Shown here one piece after another: positions 1 to 11,400 of a DNA stretch of 64,000 nt. The translations under genes and the position numbers were made by a program. Position 1 is the stretch's first letter. Every line of letters starts with the position of its first letter. The stretch comes from Amphiura filiformis (lineage: Eukaryota > Echinodermata > Ophiuroidea > Amphilepidida > Amphiuridae). The notes under the pieces were generated by a model. It was not told the DNA's origin. It worked only from the letters and a program-made list of their open reading frames with translations, and did no database searches. Where the stretch lies: positions 41,531,099 to 41,595,098 of the forward strand of contig NC_092640.1 in assembly GCF_039555335.1 (NCBI RefSeq), in the 5' to 3' direction.

Positions 1-780
1 ATATACTTTTTTTGTCAGATTTATGGAAAAAATGTTACAGCAGTTTATGCCACACCACCTCTGATTTTCAACAATTTGTGAAATGTAACACAAAGGTACC
101 CCAGTTTATGACACAGGACCATATACAAGGAATCCAGCCAGCACGAGATAGATTTCTGTCAAAATGAGCAGTTTTTGAGAAAATCACCAAATTTGATTTT
201 CCAAATCGATGAAAACAGCATTTTTATGTTCTAAAGACACAAAATTAGAAAAAGTTTTCTCAATTTTTTTAAAATCAGGACAGTATACTGTTTTCATCCC
301 CAATTTTAGTCCAAATTGGAGCATATCAAATTTTGATCCTTTTTGACCCATTTTTTAAAGAAGACAAAATTCTAATATTTTAAACAAAAAAATGTTTCTA
401 GTTTTGTTATCAACGATTTGGAAGTTTATGGAAAGTTTTATGGTGAACGAACAAAAATTGGCATGGAAAATCAAATTTGGCGCTTTTCTCAAAAACAACA
501 AAATGCACGTACCATCATTGCTTTCAAAGATACAATACAAAACAATGTCTTAAATTTCCCACTTTTATAGTGATCCTACATGCCCCCTTAAAACATTTTT
601 GTGGTTGCTGGGTACATTATAATTAGGCCTATATTAAACAGAATATATAATTTTTCAACTCGCATAGAACAAGTTTGAACAAAAACATGTAACAAAACCT
701 TCATGAGGATGTGTTAAAGAGAGTTGACTAAAATAGGGTTGACGAAAGTTTCTTGGTAAACGTGCGCATATACGTGCATC
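1..780. other. AT-rich stretch, no gene recognised
   Basis: No open frame with recognisable protein content, splice pattern or RNA was seen. The only open frame longer than 60 codons has no family resemblance. The palindromic octamer TAGGCCTA occurs at 624-631. Confidence 0.6.
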
Positions 781-784
781 ATCA

Positions 785-1115
785 GTGGCGTATATGCCGG
801 GGGAGGGGGGGCAATTGACCCCTGGCAAAAATGGCCTATTTGGGCCCGCCCTCTAGTGCAAGGAAAAAAAAGAGGAAAACTGGGGGTGAAAGAGGAAAAA
901 AGAGAGGAGAGAGGGAGAGGAGGGGCAAAGAGATGGGGAATCCATACGATATGCAATACCATACGATTATTATCAAAAGCCTGGCAAAATTGTCTATTTG
1001 GGCCCCGCCCCCCCCCCCCAAGTGCATGGAAATTTGGTGGATTTGGGCCCCCACCCCATGCAGGCCCCCCTATAAAAAAAATCCCAGCTACGCCGTTGTG
1101 TATCATCATGATCAT
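785..1115. repeat. G/C-run interspersed repeat remnant
   Basis: Two similar sub-blocks (around 790-860 and 990-1095) carry long G or C runs and the words 'ggcaaaa(t)...atttgggcccgcccc'. A related G-run block with similar wording occurs near 54800-54905. Open frames here come from low-complexity poly-Pro/poly-Gly coding and overlap on both strands, so no gene is called. Confidence 0.45.
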
Positions 1116-1339
1116 TGTCACTAACTTGACTAACATGGCTCATTTGAAATATAAAAAAAAACATGTTGTGTTCTCATCTGATACCAAATTTGCTGTTGTA
1201 GCACTTTTCAAAGTTCAGGATGCTTTTCATGTTTGGGCCGTGTCCCTTTAAATATTTAACGATACTCTCAAAACAACTGATGCGCAGTCAGCAGTTATTA
1301 ACCTCTAAACATCAATGCTGTCTATTGCATGGGAGCATT

Positions 1340-2495
1340 AAGGGTGACTTACAAATAAATGCTATCTACAGCTGATGGAAGTATCGATGACCTAGTAGCA
1401 ATGTTATCTACTGCTGATGACTTACGAGCAATGCTATTATACTACTGATAGTGGCATTTGTGACTTACTGGCAATGCTATCTACTGCTAGGGCGCATTGA
1501 TGACTTACTAGCAATAGTAATACTATCTACTAATGATGACTTACTGGCAATGCTATCTACTGCTGATGGGTGCATTGATGACTTACTGGCAATGCTATAT
1601 ACTGCTGACGGGTGCATTGATGACTTCAATAGTAATACAATATACTAATGATGACTTACTGGCAACGCTATCTGCTACTGACGGTGTCATTGGTGACCAA
1701 CGCTATCTACCATTGATGACTTACTGGCAATGCTATCTGCTACTGACGGTGTCATTGGTGACCAACGCTATCTACCATTGATGACTTACTGGCAATGCTA
1801 TATGCTACTGATGGTGGCATTGATGACCAACGCTATCTACCATTGATGACTTAGGCCTACTGGCAACGCTATCTACTACTGATGGTGACAATGATAACTT
1901 ACTGGCAATGTTATCTACTGCTGATGGGTGCATTGATAACGTACTAGCAATAGTAATGCTATCCACTAATGATGACTTACTGGAAATGCTATCTGCTACT
2001 GACGGTGGCATTGATGACTTACTAGCAATGCTATCTGCTACTGATGGTGGCATTGCTGACCAACGCTATCTACCATTGATGACTTACTGGCAACGCTATC
2101 TACTACTGATTGTGACAATGATAACTTACTGCCAATGTTATCTACTGCTGACGGGTGCATTGATGACTTACTAGCAATAGTAATACTATCTACTAATGAT
2201 GATTTACTGGAAATGCTATCTGCTACTGACGGTGGCATTGATGACTTACTGGCAATGTTATCTACTGCTAATGGGTGCATTGATGACCTACTAGCAATAG
2301 TAATGCTATATACTGATGATGACTTACTGGCAACGCTATCTGCTACTGATTGTGGCATTGATGACTTACTAGCAATGCTATATACTGCTAATGGGTGCAT
2401 TGATGACTTACTAGCAATACTATCTAATAATGATGATTTACTGGCAATGCTATCTACTACTGATGGCGGCATTGATAACTTACTAGCAATGCTAT
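1340..2495. repeat. 42-bp-period minisatellite with higher-order variants
   Basis: About 1.15 kb of degenerate tandem units. The core is a 42-bp period (gatgacttactggcaatgc.. then ..ctgctgatgggtgcatt) that translates as a 14-residue repeat such as DDLLAMLSTADGCI. Shortened units alternate with it, and a 65-bp compound unit recurs at about 1692 and 1757 (ggtgaccaacgctatctacc). Because 42 is divisible by three, several overlapping frames on both strands stay open. There is no signal peptide, splice context or non-repeat coding flank, so it is annotated as a repeat and not a gene. Confidence 0.9.
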
Positions 2496-3200
2496 GCCGA
2501 GAGAAGTGAGGTACCCAGCAGTCTTTCTCCCTATGGGTATAATATAGTACACGGTCTGTATAGCATAATGCTATCTACTTCTGATGGAAACACTGCCAAT
2601 GGACACATTTTCGCAAAATTCAAAAAAGGGGGAAGGGCTGATGTATGATGAGGGCCAAGATCGTATACCATCCTCTTGTAAAGTCAGTGGCGTTATATGC
2701 AGTTACAGTTACCATGGTTACTGTGACTAAGGCCCTAAAAACCCGCCTAAAAAAACATGTTTGTTTCCTGTATAGCAGGTCTAAAAAGTCAAATGCGAAA
2801 TGCGTTATTTTATTGTTTTTAATCCATGTCCTCAAATGAAAAACAAATACCCTTTTTACTGCAAATTGGAATGGGAATTTACAGTAGGTCTCTCCGACAC
2901 TCACACGAAAAGTCATATTTGATTTAGCTTCATGGGAAACTAAGACAATGTTTTTCTACACAGGATCTATGGATTTCAACTGCAATATGACTTGGCAACC
3001 AAAGGATTTACACAAAGCATTGAGCGTTTCAAGAACAGCAACCAAGATTTCATGAATTTGTATTACTCCAGTACCGGTAATGAATATATTATTTTTTCAA
3101 AAGCCTATATAATAGGTATCTGTCATTTTAGGAAACCTACTACAGGACGTATCACCTAATACCATTTCGATCATTAACTTCTGTGATCAGTTTTCACACA
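2496..3200. other. Intergenic, no gene recognised
   Basis: Contains short, unconvincing open frames on both strands (2620-2916 minus, 2645-2839 plus) that largely antisense each other and match no family known to me. No splice-linked coding was seen. Confidence 0.5.
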
Positions 3201-3208
3201 ATGGAATA

Positions 3209-3475
3209 GGGTACTTGGCGCAATGGTTAGGGTACTTGCCTTTAGTGCATGAGGTCCCGGTTCGATTCCCGGCGGTCGTGATTTGCTGGGATATTTAAAA
3301 AAAAAAAAAAGTCTGAAATTAATTGGCAACTTCTGTAGATTAAATTCAGATTTCCGCTCTCCCCATGGTTCATTTAGAATTGGGTAAATGAATCATGAAA
3401 GTACTCCGTCCTTCGGAGGGGACGTTAAGCCGTCGGTCCCGTGTATAGAGAGCCATAACTGCACATGTATCTCGC
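3209..3475 (+). repeat. tRNA-derived SINE
   Basis: The head at about 3211-3281 has a pol III A box (TGGCGCAATGGTTAGGG) and a perfect B box (GGTTCGATTCC). An A-rich linker follows at 3296-3310, then a body containing the words ccttcggaggggacgttaag and ccgtcggtcccgtgta. I recognise this tRNA head plus conserved central domain organisation as typical of invertebrate SINEs, but I do not assign a named family. The head is not a plausible functional tRNA because its acceptor arms do not pair cleanly. Confidence 0.75.
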
Positions 3476-3649
3476 AGTCAGTTTCGAAAAGAGTAGGGTG
3501 TTAACCCCTGACTGTTCCCAACCCACCCCGGTGTTCAAATGGACCCCAATGGAAATAAGCTTCAATAGAGGCTTTCTTGGGTTATCCAGGGTTGTCAAAA
3601 CCCGAACAAATCAAATTAAAAATATTGGTGAAAGACAGTTTCTTCTATA

Positions 3650-3975
3650 AATACAACTGCAACATTGGATCCTCTGGAATTGGAATGAGCAAAATTTCTT
3701 TCTGGTTTAGGCACACAGGTTAGAAAGAATCTATACAATGACAACTAAATTCTGTCATTTTTTTTTAATCTTTTTTTTACTCAAGATCAGATGAATATTA
3801 TACGGTTATGGTTTATACATAGGTCACAAAATGTTACGGCAGAACTGCCCCCTCCCTCACAGATTCCCCATAACACCCCGACTTTGTTTTTGGCGCTGTA
3901 ATTACAATGTTCCACTTTTATGCGTCACCCAATGACCCCTATTTTATTGTCTTTATTTACATTATGGTGGCACAT
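3650..3975. other. Intergenic, no gene recognised
   Basis: AT-rich DNA between the SINE and the kinase remnant. It has T-runs and no coding signal that I can support. Confidence 0.45.
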
Positions 3976-3980
3976 GCATG

Positions 3981-4677
3981 TCACTGCCGTGTTTGACAGC
4001 TCCTCTTCCAGGATCGCCCCGTCCTCGCCTCCCATGCATCCACCCAACCCAGATACTGATAACCGAATGGCCCACCGCCACACGGTTTTTCTTCATGTTT
4101 CTCTTTTTGCTGGTATCGCTTTGCGTAAATATATGACAGCTCGCTGGCAACTACTGCTACTTGTTTCCTTTGACTTGGATCTTTATCCATACATCCTTTG
4201 ACCAGAGCCCTTAGGATGTCATTCTTGCAGAAATGCCCTATATCATCGATGAGATACCCGAAGGCGTAGGTGTCAGTAGTAGCCTCGGTTTGTCCTGTTA
4301 TTCCGTCGATCAATTCTGGTGCTTTGAAAGGTAAGCTCTCTCTATATACAGCCTTGTCCTGGTCAGATAATTGTAACGGAGCTGACGATGACGGAGTATC
4401 CAAGGGCTCTGCAGACCCAAAGTCAATGAGTTTTGCATGCCATGTTCTTCCCTGAAGTCGATGTAAGTGTGCTCTTATCGCCAACAAATTCAAGAATGAT
4501 CGCCGGTGAAGTATCGTGGTCAATGAAGCCGATCAGTTCGGGAAAGGCAATGCAGTGATGCAACTTCCGCAGAATTTCGGCTTCCTTGATCAGTATGGAT
4601 CTATAGGCTCCGCACAGTGACATCGCCCCGATATCTTCATGGTAAAAATCGCCATGGTAGGTTGAATCCACAGCCAC
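3981..4677 (-). pseudogene. Broken protein kinase domain lacking the catalytic loop
   Basis: The minus strand encodes kinase-like sequence in two frames. The first (4677 down to 4423) has an alpha-C-like KEAEILRKLHH segment, a beta-4/5 region and a hinge-like AIILEFVGDKSTL. The second (4523 down to 3981) has the metal-binding AKLIDFGSA, an APE motif (PFKAPELI), a subdomain IX-like DTYAFGYLI and a subdomain XI-like CMDKDPSQRKQ. The frames switch near 4450-4480, exactly where the HRD catalytic-loop segment (subdomain VIb) should be, and no HRD is present. The glycine loop and ATP-site lysine are also not visible upstream of 4677. A deletion with frameshift explains this best, so the locus cannot encode an active kinase as read. 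It has no introns within the domain, so either an intronless family or a retrocopy is possible. Plus-strand open frames over the same bases are shadows. Confidence 0.75.
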
Positions 4678-4689
4678 CCATGCCCATTT

Positions 4690-5180
4690 TATTCGGACCT
4701 TATGAGATGCATAATTAGCGAAGTGACCTGACTAAGGCTACTGACAATAGACGGGGTAATTGATTTCTCGCTGTGTGAGTAAGCTTGTATACGACATTGC
4801 GGTCAATGGTTACTATACTGTCTCCACTTGAGTGAGTGCCGCTATAGCCTGCTGCGCGCTGTAGTCCATACAGGACCAACGCAATATAAAATTAGAGTTT
4901 TGGTCAAATTTTGAGTTCAAAGCGCACGGCCAATTTTCAAAGCGCACGCTAACGACTATCATATATCTGTTCAACACGTATTTTCAAGTGTATGAGACCA
5001 CATCTGGTTTCTTGAGAAAAATTCATTTACGGGAGATATTCATCATTTTCTAACCCAGTATCCGAAGATTTTCGTCTGATATCAAAATCGTGCATAGCAA
5101 TTCACGTGTATCGATCCCGTGTATTCATTTTAATGTCTCTGCTGCACCAAATAATTATTAGCCAGGCGATGTCGATGTGC
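4690..5180. repeat. Interspersed repeat, copy 1 (second copy 8860-9372)
   Basis: The stretch 4885-5178 is strongly similar to 9073-9372. Shared words include atttacgggagatattcatc, the ctggtttctt context, and tgtatcgatcccgtgtattc. Similarity extends more weakly upstream to about 4720 and 8865 (gactaaggct). The copies diverge sharply near 5178/9372, giving a shared boundary. No protein was recognised. Confidence 0.7.
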
Positions 5181-5309
5181 TCCGTTGGATTGAGTCGCTT
5201 GACAGCAACTAGGTCATGGCACGATCGCAGCTTATTTAAGGTGACTGTACTGCTTGATCCTTGGCCAAGAACAAAGTTCTCCCAATTGCCATTGGCTATT
5301 AATTATTTA

Positions 5310-5998
5310 ATTATTAAAATACCCCATGATAGTGAGGAGAAAGACCTGGGAGTATTAATCACAGAAGATGGGAAGGCAAGTAAGCAGTGTGCTGCAGCAA
5401 CCAACAAAGCAATGACCAAGCTAAGAATAATCAAGAGGAGCTTTAAGTATTTCAACAAGGAGAGCTTTAGTCTGCTCTACAAGACGTACATCCGCCCCCA
5501 CCTAGAGTATTGCGTTCAAGCCTGGTGCCCAAACTACAGGAAGGATATAGACATGATTGAGAAAGTACAGCGCAGGGCAACAAAGCTGATTCCAAGTCTG
5601 AGAACCAAAGAATACACCCAAAGGCTGAAAGATCAAGAGTTGAAGTTGTACAGTCTAGAATGGAGACGATTGAGACGTGATTGAGACCTTCAAAATCTTA
5701 AACGGTCTGGAGGGCATTCAGGAGCAGACTATGTTCACAAGAGACGAGAATCATCTGCGGGGACACAGTGACAAGCTGTTTAAACCAGCACTGAAGAAAG
5801 GGCTGAACTGTAGGAGCAAGTTCTTCTCCATAAGAGTTGTCAACCACACTGGAACAGTCTCCCAGGAAATGTTGTGATGGCAAAATCTGTAAATGAATTC
5901 AAGAATAAGATATTTGGATATGGGGTCATAAAGGCTAATTAACCTAACTATTGCCCATCAACCTAAGTGTAAGTGTAAGTGTAAGTGTTACTAGGGCG
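5310..5998 (+). mobile_element. CR1/L2-type non-LTR retrotransposon, 5'-truncated RT tail
   Basis: The reading frame holds the typical C-terminal end of CR1/L2-class reverse transcriptases: KDLGVLITEDGK, then LYKTYIRPHLEYCVQAWCP (thumb/connection region), then KVQRRATKLIPSL, then a GHSDKL-type block and a VVNHTGTVSQEML block, ending in SVNEFKNKI. A frameshift around 5675 splits it (frame ending 5684, continuing from 5677). The palm catalytic motif and endonuclease are absent, as expected for 5' truncation. The 3' end is a short tandem tail (gtaagt-type hexamers, 5968-5997), which is characteristic of this clade. The element is dead. Confidence 0.85.
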
Positions 5999-5999
5999 T

Positions 6000-7180
6000 A
6001 TAACGCGTGTTACATGCCATTATTTACTAGGCATGGCTTACGCACACGGAGGAGGGGAATTGACGTCTCCGACTTCGAAAAGTTTCATTGAAAAGGGGAA
6101 CATAGCTTTTTATTATTTAAATGGAGGAAAATACACTTTCAATTGATGAAGGTAGGCCTAATATAAGATTTTATAAATCAAAGAGGGGTAGGCCTATGAA
6201 GTTCTACACACGCAAACTCGAAAACGGAGTGCAACAAGAAGGGAAGAGACCTGACAATCAGACAGAAGAAGCGAATTAGACAATCTTAAAGAAAGGGAGA
6301 GAGAGAGGAGGAGAGGGAGAGATAGAGAAAGATTTTGCGTTTTGGGAGATGTTTTTTTAGAGTTATGGTAGGAGTAGATCATTATCTTTATCCATAGCAC
6401 ATAAATTATGAAAATTGATTGATGTCGGTGCGAGTTGCGTGAAGGAATTTGCGTTTGAACGCCTATGCCGTTGAGCTGGCGACAAGTACGAGTCCCGGAT
6501 GGATCTTTCTTCTTGTGGAAAGGATCTCCCAATCAAGATCAGTAGATCTGTGACACTCGTCTTCCAGTCGAAGTCATTAATACCATCCTCGCTGCGTGCA
6601 TGATCTTACACACTTTCTTTATTAAGTTGGTGTGGGGATCCAAAACCCCGGAACAATATTCTAGAGTAGTTAGAGTAGGCCTTTCCAATGCCTTGTTCCC
6701 GGGGCCTTGTTGTGGCGGCTTCCTTAGTATCTTTAGTGCATAAGTTTAAATTCACTGTTCTTGTAATATGAGTGTTCCACTTGAGTCAAGTCAAGTCATT
6801 TAGACTCACGAACTCGAACAAGTCAAGTCACTACAAAATCGTGACTCGAGTCAAGTCATTAACTCAAACTACAGCACTGAAAAATAGGACTGTTTTAAAC
6901 CGTATTTCCGTTATATATTTGACATTCTAAAAATGTCACTTTCTTTGGTCTGAACCCTTTCCTACTAGTGCAGCCCTCCCCGTTTGGATATCTCAAGACC
7001 AAATAAACAGGTTACAACATTGAACGGGGGCAATGGGGCAATGGGACAGGGGAGAAGGACACATTTAAAGTAGGCCTACCCATGTCAAAGTCTCCCAACA
7101 ATTTTGTTCGGTATTGAAGTTCTTCGCATGTGTAATTTGCAATAGGTACCCACAGCAAACCAGTGCATATATCGGCGTAC
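6000..7180. other. Intergenic, no gene recognised
   Basis: Contains a purine-rich GA tract (about 6290-6335), a degenerate 'gagtcaagtca' repeat patch (6776-6860), and TAGGCCTA octamers at 6153, 6189 and 7071. The minus-strand frame 6194-6532 is a low-complexity SLSLSL product of the GA tract. No gene is supported. Confidence 0.5.
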
Positions 7181-7182
7181 CT

Positions 7183-7686
7183 GTACACACTTAAAACGAT
7201 GGGGTCAAAATATCAACCCTTTTACGAGGTCAGTTTTATTTAACCCTATTTGTGGTTAAATCTACCACGGTCGGTGTTATTTTCTGTGTTTTGGCATCAT
7301 ATCATATTGACCCCTAAAAGGGTCATATTTAAATGACCCCAAATATAATCATTTTTCGACCCACGTTCCGGGGTCATTTTCTAACCTGGACCCCTGGATA
7401 TAGTCGGTTCAACCTCATTAGGGGTCATTTTCTAATTGTGACCCCTGCATATAGTCATTTTTTGACACTAAAAGGGTTATTTTTCAACTGACTATATTAG
7501 GGGTCAAATCATTTTTTGACTCCAAATAGAGTCATTTTAACAACAATTTGGGTCATATTTTTCATTAGATCACCGTAGTCAAATTTCATTTGACCCTTCT
7601 TTAGTCGGTGCATAATTGACAGTCGGCTGCGGGGTCAAAAATGACCCTTTTGGGGTTATTTTTGACCCCGTATTTTTAAGTGTGTA
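7183..7686. repeat. Foldback element built of degenerate GACCCC/GGGTCA words
   Basis: Ends are inverted: tacacacttaaaa at 7183 and ttttaagtgtgta at 7674-7686. The interior is a run of short, mutually complementary words (ggggtcatttt and tgacccc, aaaagggtca) spaced every 30-60 bp, so the whole 500 bp can fold on itself at many registers. It resembles the element at 25.4-25.9 kb in design but not in sequence. Classed as a non-autonomous foldback or MITE-like element. Confidence 0.75.
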
Positions 7687-8449
7687 GGCTTACACAATTC
7701 ACCTCCATCAACCTGAAGTAAGACAATATTAAATCATGCATGTTTTATTGTCTATGGTTTAATTAATTTCGCAAAGTAAAGCTATTAAAAGACTATATTA
7801 ATGAAATACTTCTAATTAAAAATAAATTGCAAAATTTGCAAGTTTAAAAAGCGCAACCCCAGGGGACGACTATAAGTTTGAAACCTAAAGGCCTGGTGTT
7901 AATGTGGGCATTAACTCGACGGTGATATTGGAGACTTCAAGGAAAAGGTGCGAAAAGGGTTTGTATGGTGCCATATTTGTAGGACAAACCGCGCAGATGC
8001 CGTGTGGGTCGCGCGGAGGGAGATATCCGATGCATTATTTAAGTCATCTGGCATTACTATAGCCCTGCGGGGCTTTTCTAGAATTAGACATACAGCAAAA
8101 GCATGCAAGTCTTTACTATAGAAGTTTCATAATTCGTCGCTGTCACTTCCACTCGCTTGTTTTAATAACAGCCAAGAGCATGAAGACAACAATATAATGT
8201 TGCCAATATTATTAATCTATTAATGTTCTCTTTTAATTTTAATTCTGTAAAAACCTTGAAAAAGGTTGTTGTACTAACGGGAGCAAGCACCGAGCGCGTA
8301 TCTCTGACTGGTCACTACTGGCAATTGATGTTGACTGATGTTTGACTAGTTGGGATTTTGTCATAGCTCTGAAGTAGAACTGTAGTTTTCAATGTGAGAA
8401 ATTTGGTTCAGAGATATAAACTCATGTTTTGATCGAAATTATAAGCAGA
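7687..8449. other. Upstream region of mosaic gene A
   Basis: No independent gene was recognised. The last 75 bp before the ATG at 8450 are similar to the sequence just before the ATG of gene B at 22456 (shared 'gttttcaatgtgag', 'agatataaactcatgtttt' versus 'aaatatatagacttatgtta', and 'gtaagcagaatgga'-type ending). The promoter and 5'UTR therefore belong to the duplicated unit. Confidence 0.55.
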
Positions 8450-11400
8450 ATGGAAAGCATATCAACTCTATTGCTAGTCATTTTTGGAGGTAAGTCAAAT
8501 TTTGATGGATTTATCAACGTTTTAAAATAGTTATTTAAAAAGGTCTTTTATTGTCCTAAAAGTATTAATTTAGTACTTTTTTGCTTTTCCGTTTCACTTG
8601 GTTTTTGCTTTCCTGTCGTTTAAAGAGAGCTGGTGATATGAGAGTCATGGACGTTTCCCCCCCTTATATCAATCTTTAAAATAGCATTTATAGAGCCGAT
8701 ACCAATCCTGTTGTGTGTCAGCTTTATCTGTCTACAATATTTGAGCGCAAACACCTTCGATACGCCTTATCCGGTGGGTACTCGGTTCAGTAAAGTAGGA
8801 TGGCCATTGTGTTCCGACCTGTTTAATAGTTTTAAACGCATAATGGGCTGAAGGACATCCGACTAAGGCTAATGACATTAGCCTGTGACTGACCTTTGTA
8901 CGGTCAGCGAGCATACATACGCCATGGTCATCTGCTTTTAGACTGCCTCTACGATAGTCTCCTACACAGCCAGTTTGTGTCAGTCGGTCTGACACTCGTC
9001 GATCCTGTATGTTCGTGATAGCCACATACAGTCTGGCCCGAGACTACCTCCACGAGGGTCTACGCTGCGCTATTTAAAATCTGAATTTTGGTCACTTTTT
9101 CAGCTCAAGACGCACGCTAGTTTCTCAAGACGCTAGCTAACGACGATAATATCCGTTGAACATATATGTTCAAGTGCAAGGAACCAGATCTGGTTTCTTT
9201 ATACGAAATCATTTACGGGAGATATTCATCATTTTCTACCCCGGTATCCAAAGATTTATCGTCTGAATATCAATCGTGCATAGCATATTTACGTGTATCG
9301 ATCCCGTGTATTCATTTCAGTGTCTCTGGTTGTATAATGTAATTATTAACCGGGCGATGTCGGTGTGCGACAACGAATGCCGCTGTGAACAAATTCCATC
9401 CCATTTTGCTTGCTTGATGTTTGACGTCATTCTCCCGCAACGGTTAATACCTATCCGTTAGATGCGTGGTAATATTTGCATGAAGATATTGGTATAGCAA
9501 TTAATGATGGACTCTCCATTACTGCAATTATTACCTCCTACTTCGTACATAATTTATTGAATAGCTGAGTGATTAAGAATGTGATGAGCATTGTGCATGC
9601 ATGCATGCATGACACACAGCGTATAGGTTTTTAAAATGAAATAATTAAAAATTAGCCAAATGCCACTTGGCTAAGGAATGAAATAACGGACGGTGCTTGG
9701 GCAAGAGCCTTTCAGTCACTGCGTTTTCACAAAAAGTAACAAAATCTACCGAATAAAAAACACATAAGCATAAAAGATGCCAAATTGTGGGATAGGCTTT
9801 TACGACGGGAGTTCATAACAATTACTGGGTTTAATAGCTCGCCCTCGACAAGTTTAGAACTGGCAAGCTTTCGTCAGGAGTAGCACTGATTTCTTCAGGA
9901 CAAAGTACCTAATAAAGAGACATGTAGGCCGCCCTTGCCTACTGACATGACTGATGGCTCTGAAAAGAGCCGTTCACTGAAGACTGCCCCTTGGCAACAG
10001 AGGACAAGCAGATCTCGCCTATCTGCTAAATTTAAAGGTTTGGTGGCTCTGAAAAGGGCCGTTTACTGAAGACTGCCCTTGTCAACAGAAAACAAGCAGA
10101 CCTCGCCTATCTGCCGATGCAACTGCGGAGTTGAAAAATAGTATGTGTGTCTTCATCCTTTTTCGAACTTGGTCCCATTTAGAAATTCTCATTTTAATAT
10201 AAAAATATGCAATTTGTATCGTTTCGTAACCACTTTCAATAAAATTATGGCCCGTGATTGTCGACAAGGTCCGCAGGCAAATTATTATATCGATCATTTG
10301 ATGTTAATAGTGTCTACTCATTGTATGGTAGTTAAACGATTGCACTTTAACAAACATGTTGCTTCACTGTTTGTTTGTTTGTTTATGTTGACCGATAGAG
10401 AGCGATACTGATCGATAAAGCAGTTACTACCTGGCCTGAAAGAGTGACTGATTGTAGACGCCACCTCATCTGAGACGAATATTCGTCTCAGACCTGCATC
10501 ATGACCCGGAAGTTTCCAGTCCATGTTTTTCGGTACCACTTCTCCTTTATTATGTTGTAGTCCACAGAGTCAAAAGCCTTTTCAATTTCTAAATCGACTT
10601 TGAACTGAAATTTCTTATGTTATTTTATCGCAGTGTTTTCCATAAACTCGTCAAAAGGCCACGTATGTTTACTGATAAAAAGACCCAACCAAGCAGGTGA
10701 ATTGCAATGGTCTCTTTCACGCAAAGAACGATGTTATTGTCAGCGCGTGGTAGCGCCTGTTATTTTAAGCGACTGTAGGAATGAGAACCCTGGAAATGAG
10801 ACACTCGACAGTTTGTGGTATACCAATGATCCCGATCCTCTAGTCTTCAGAGATAACTGGACGGTTGAAAAACTGGATGAGTTATTAGAAAGAACTGGCT
10901 TTTGTGGTAAGTTTATATAATTTACTCTCCAAAGGTAGTTTTATAGTTTGTGGAAGTAGCGTCGGGCATATAAGGCCAAATAAAAAAATAAACATGTTTC
11001 ACGTCCCCTCCCGCTTCCTTTTTTGAGGTTTCCTGAAATATATTTTTATTTTTTGAAATTCACTTATAACTTTTCAAAAAAATATGTCTAGGAAGTTGGG
11101 ATGCTTTCTGTAGCCTTGTTAAGATACAAGAAACATTTTAGGAAGGTTTTGTGATCATTAGAGGGGGTGTAACTCTCATATCAACAAATAAAAAGGACCT
11201 CCTCCTTTTTCAGGCATTATTGTATGTACGCTAAAACAGCTCTAATTATGGGTATTTACATCAATTTTGCGATAAAAAATAGAAAATAAAAAGCCCCTCT
11301 TCCTCCTTTTTTGAAAACCCGGACGTGAAACATGTTTTATTTTTTACTTGGCCTAACCAACTTTTAAAGGCCAGTGACCCGATTGACAGCCTCATCTCCC

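Noticed and set aside
714-1251. Overlapping frames of 72-140 codons on both strands
   Set aside because: They arise from G/C-run and purine-rich low-complexity DNA and have no conserved residues.
1340-2495. CRISPR-like array
   Set aside because: Repeats are degenerate and contiguous with no unique spacers, in a eukaryotic context.
1451-2509. Long open frames suggesting a repetitive acidic or Ser-rich protein
   Set aside because: They are translations of the 42-bp minisatellite, overlap in several frames on both strands and have no unique coding flank.
3920-4455. Plus-strand frames over the kinase remnant
   Set aside because: The minus strand carries DFG, APE and alpha-C motifs; the plus frames are shadows.
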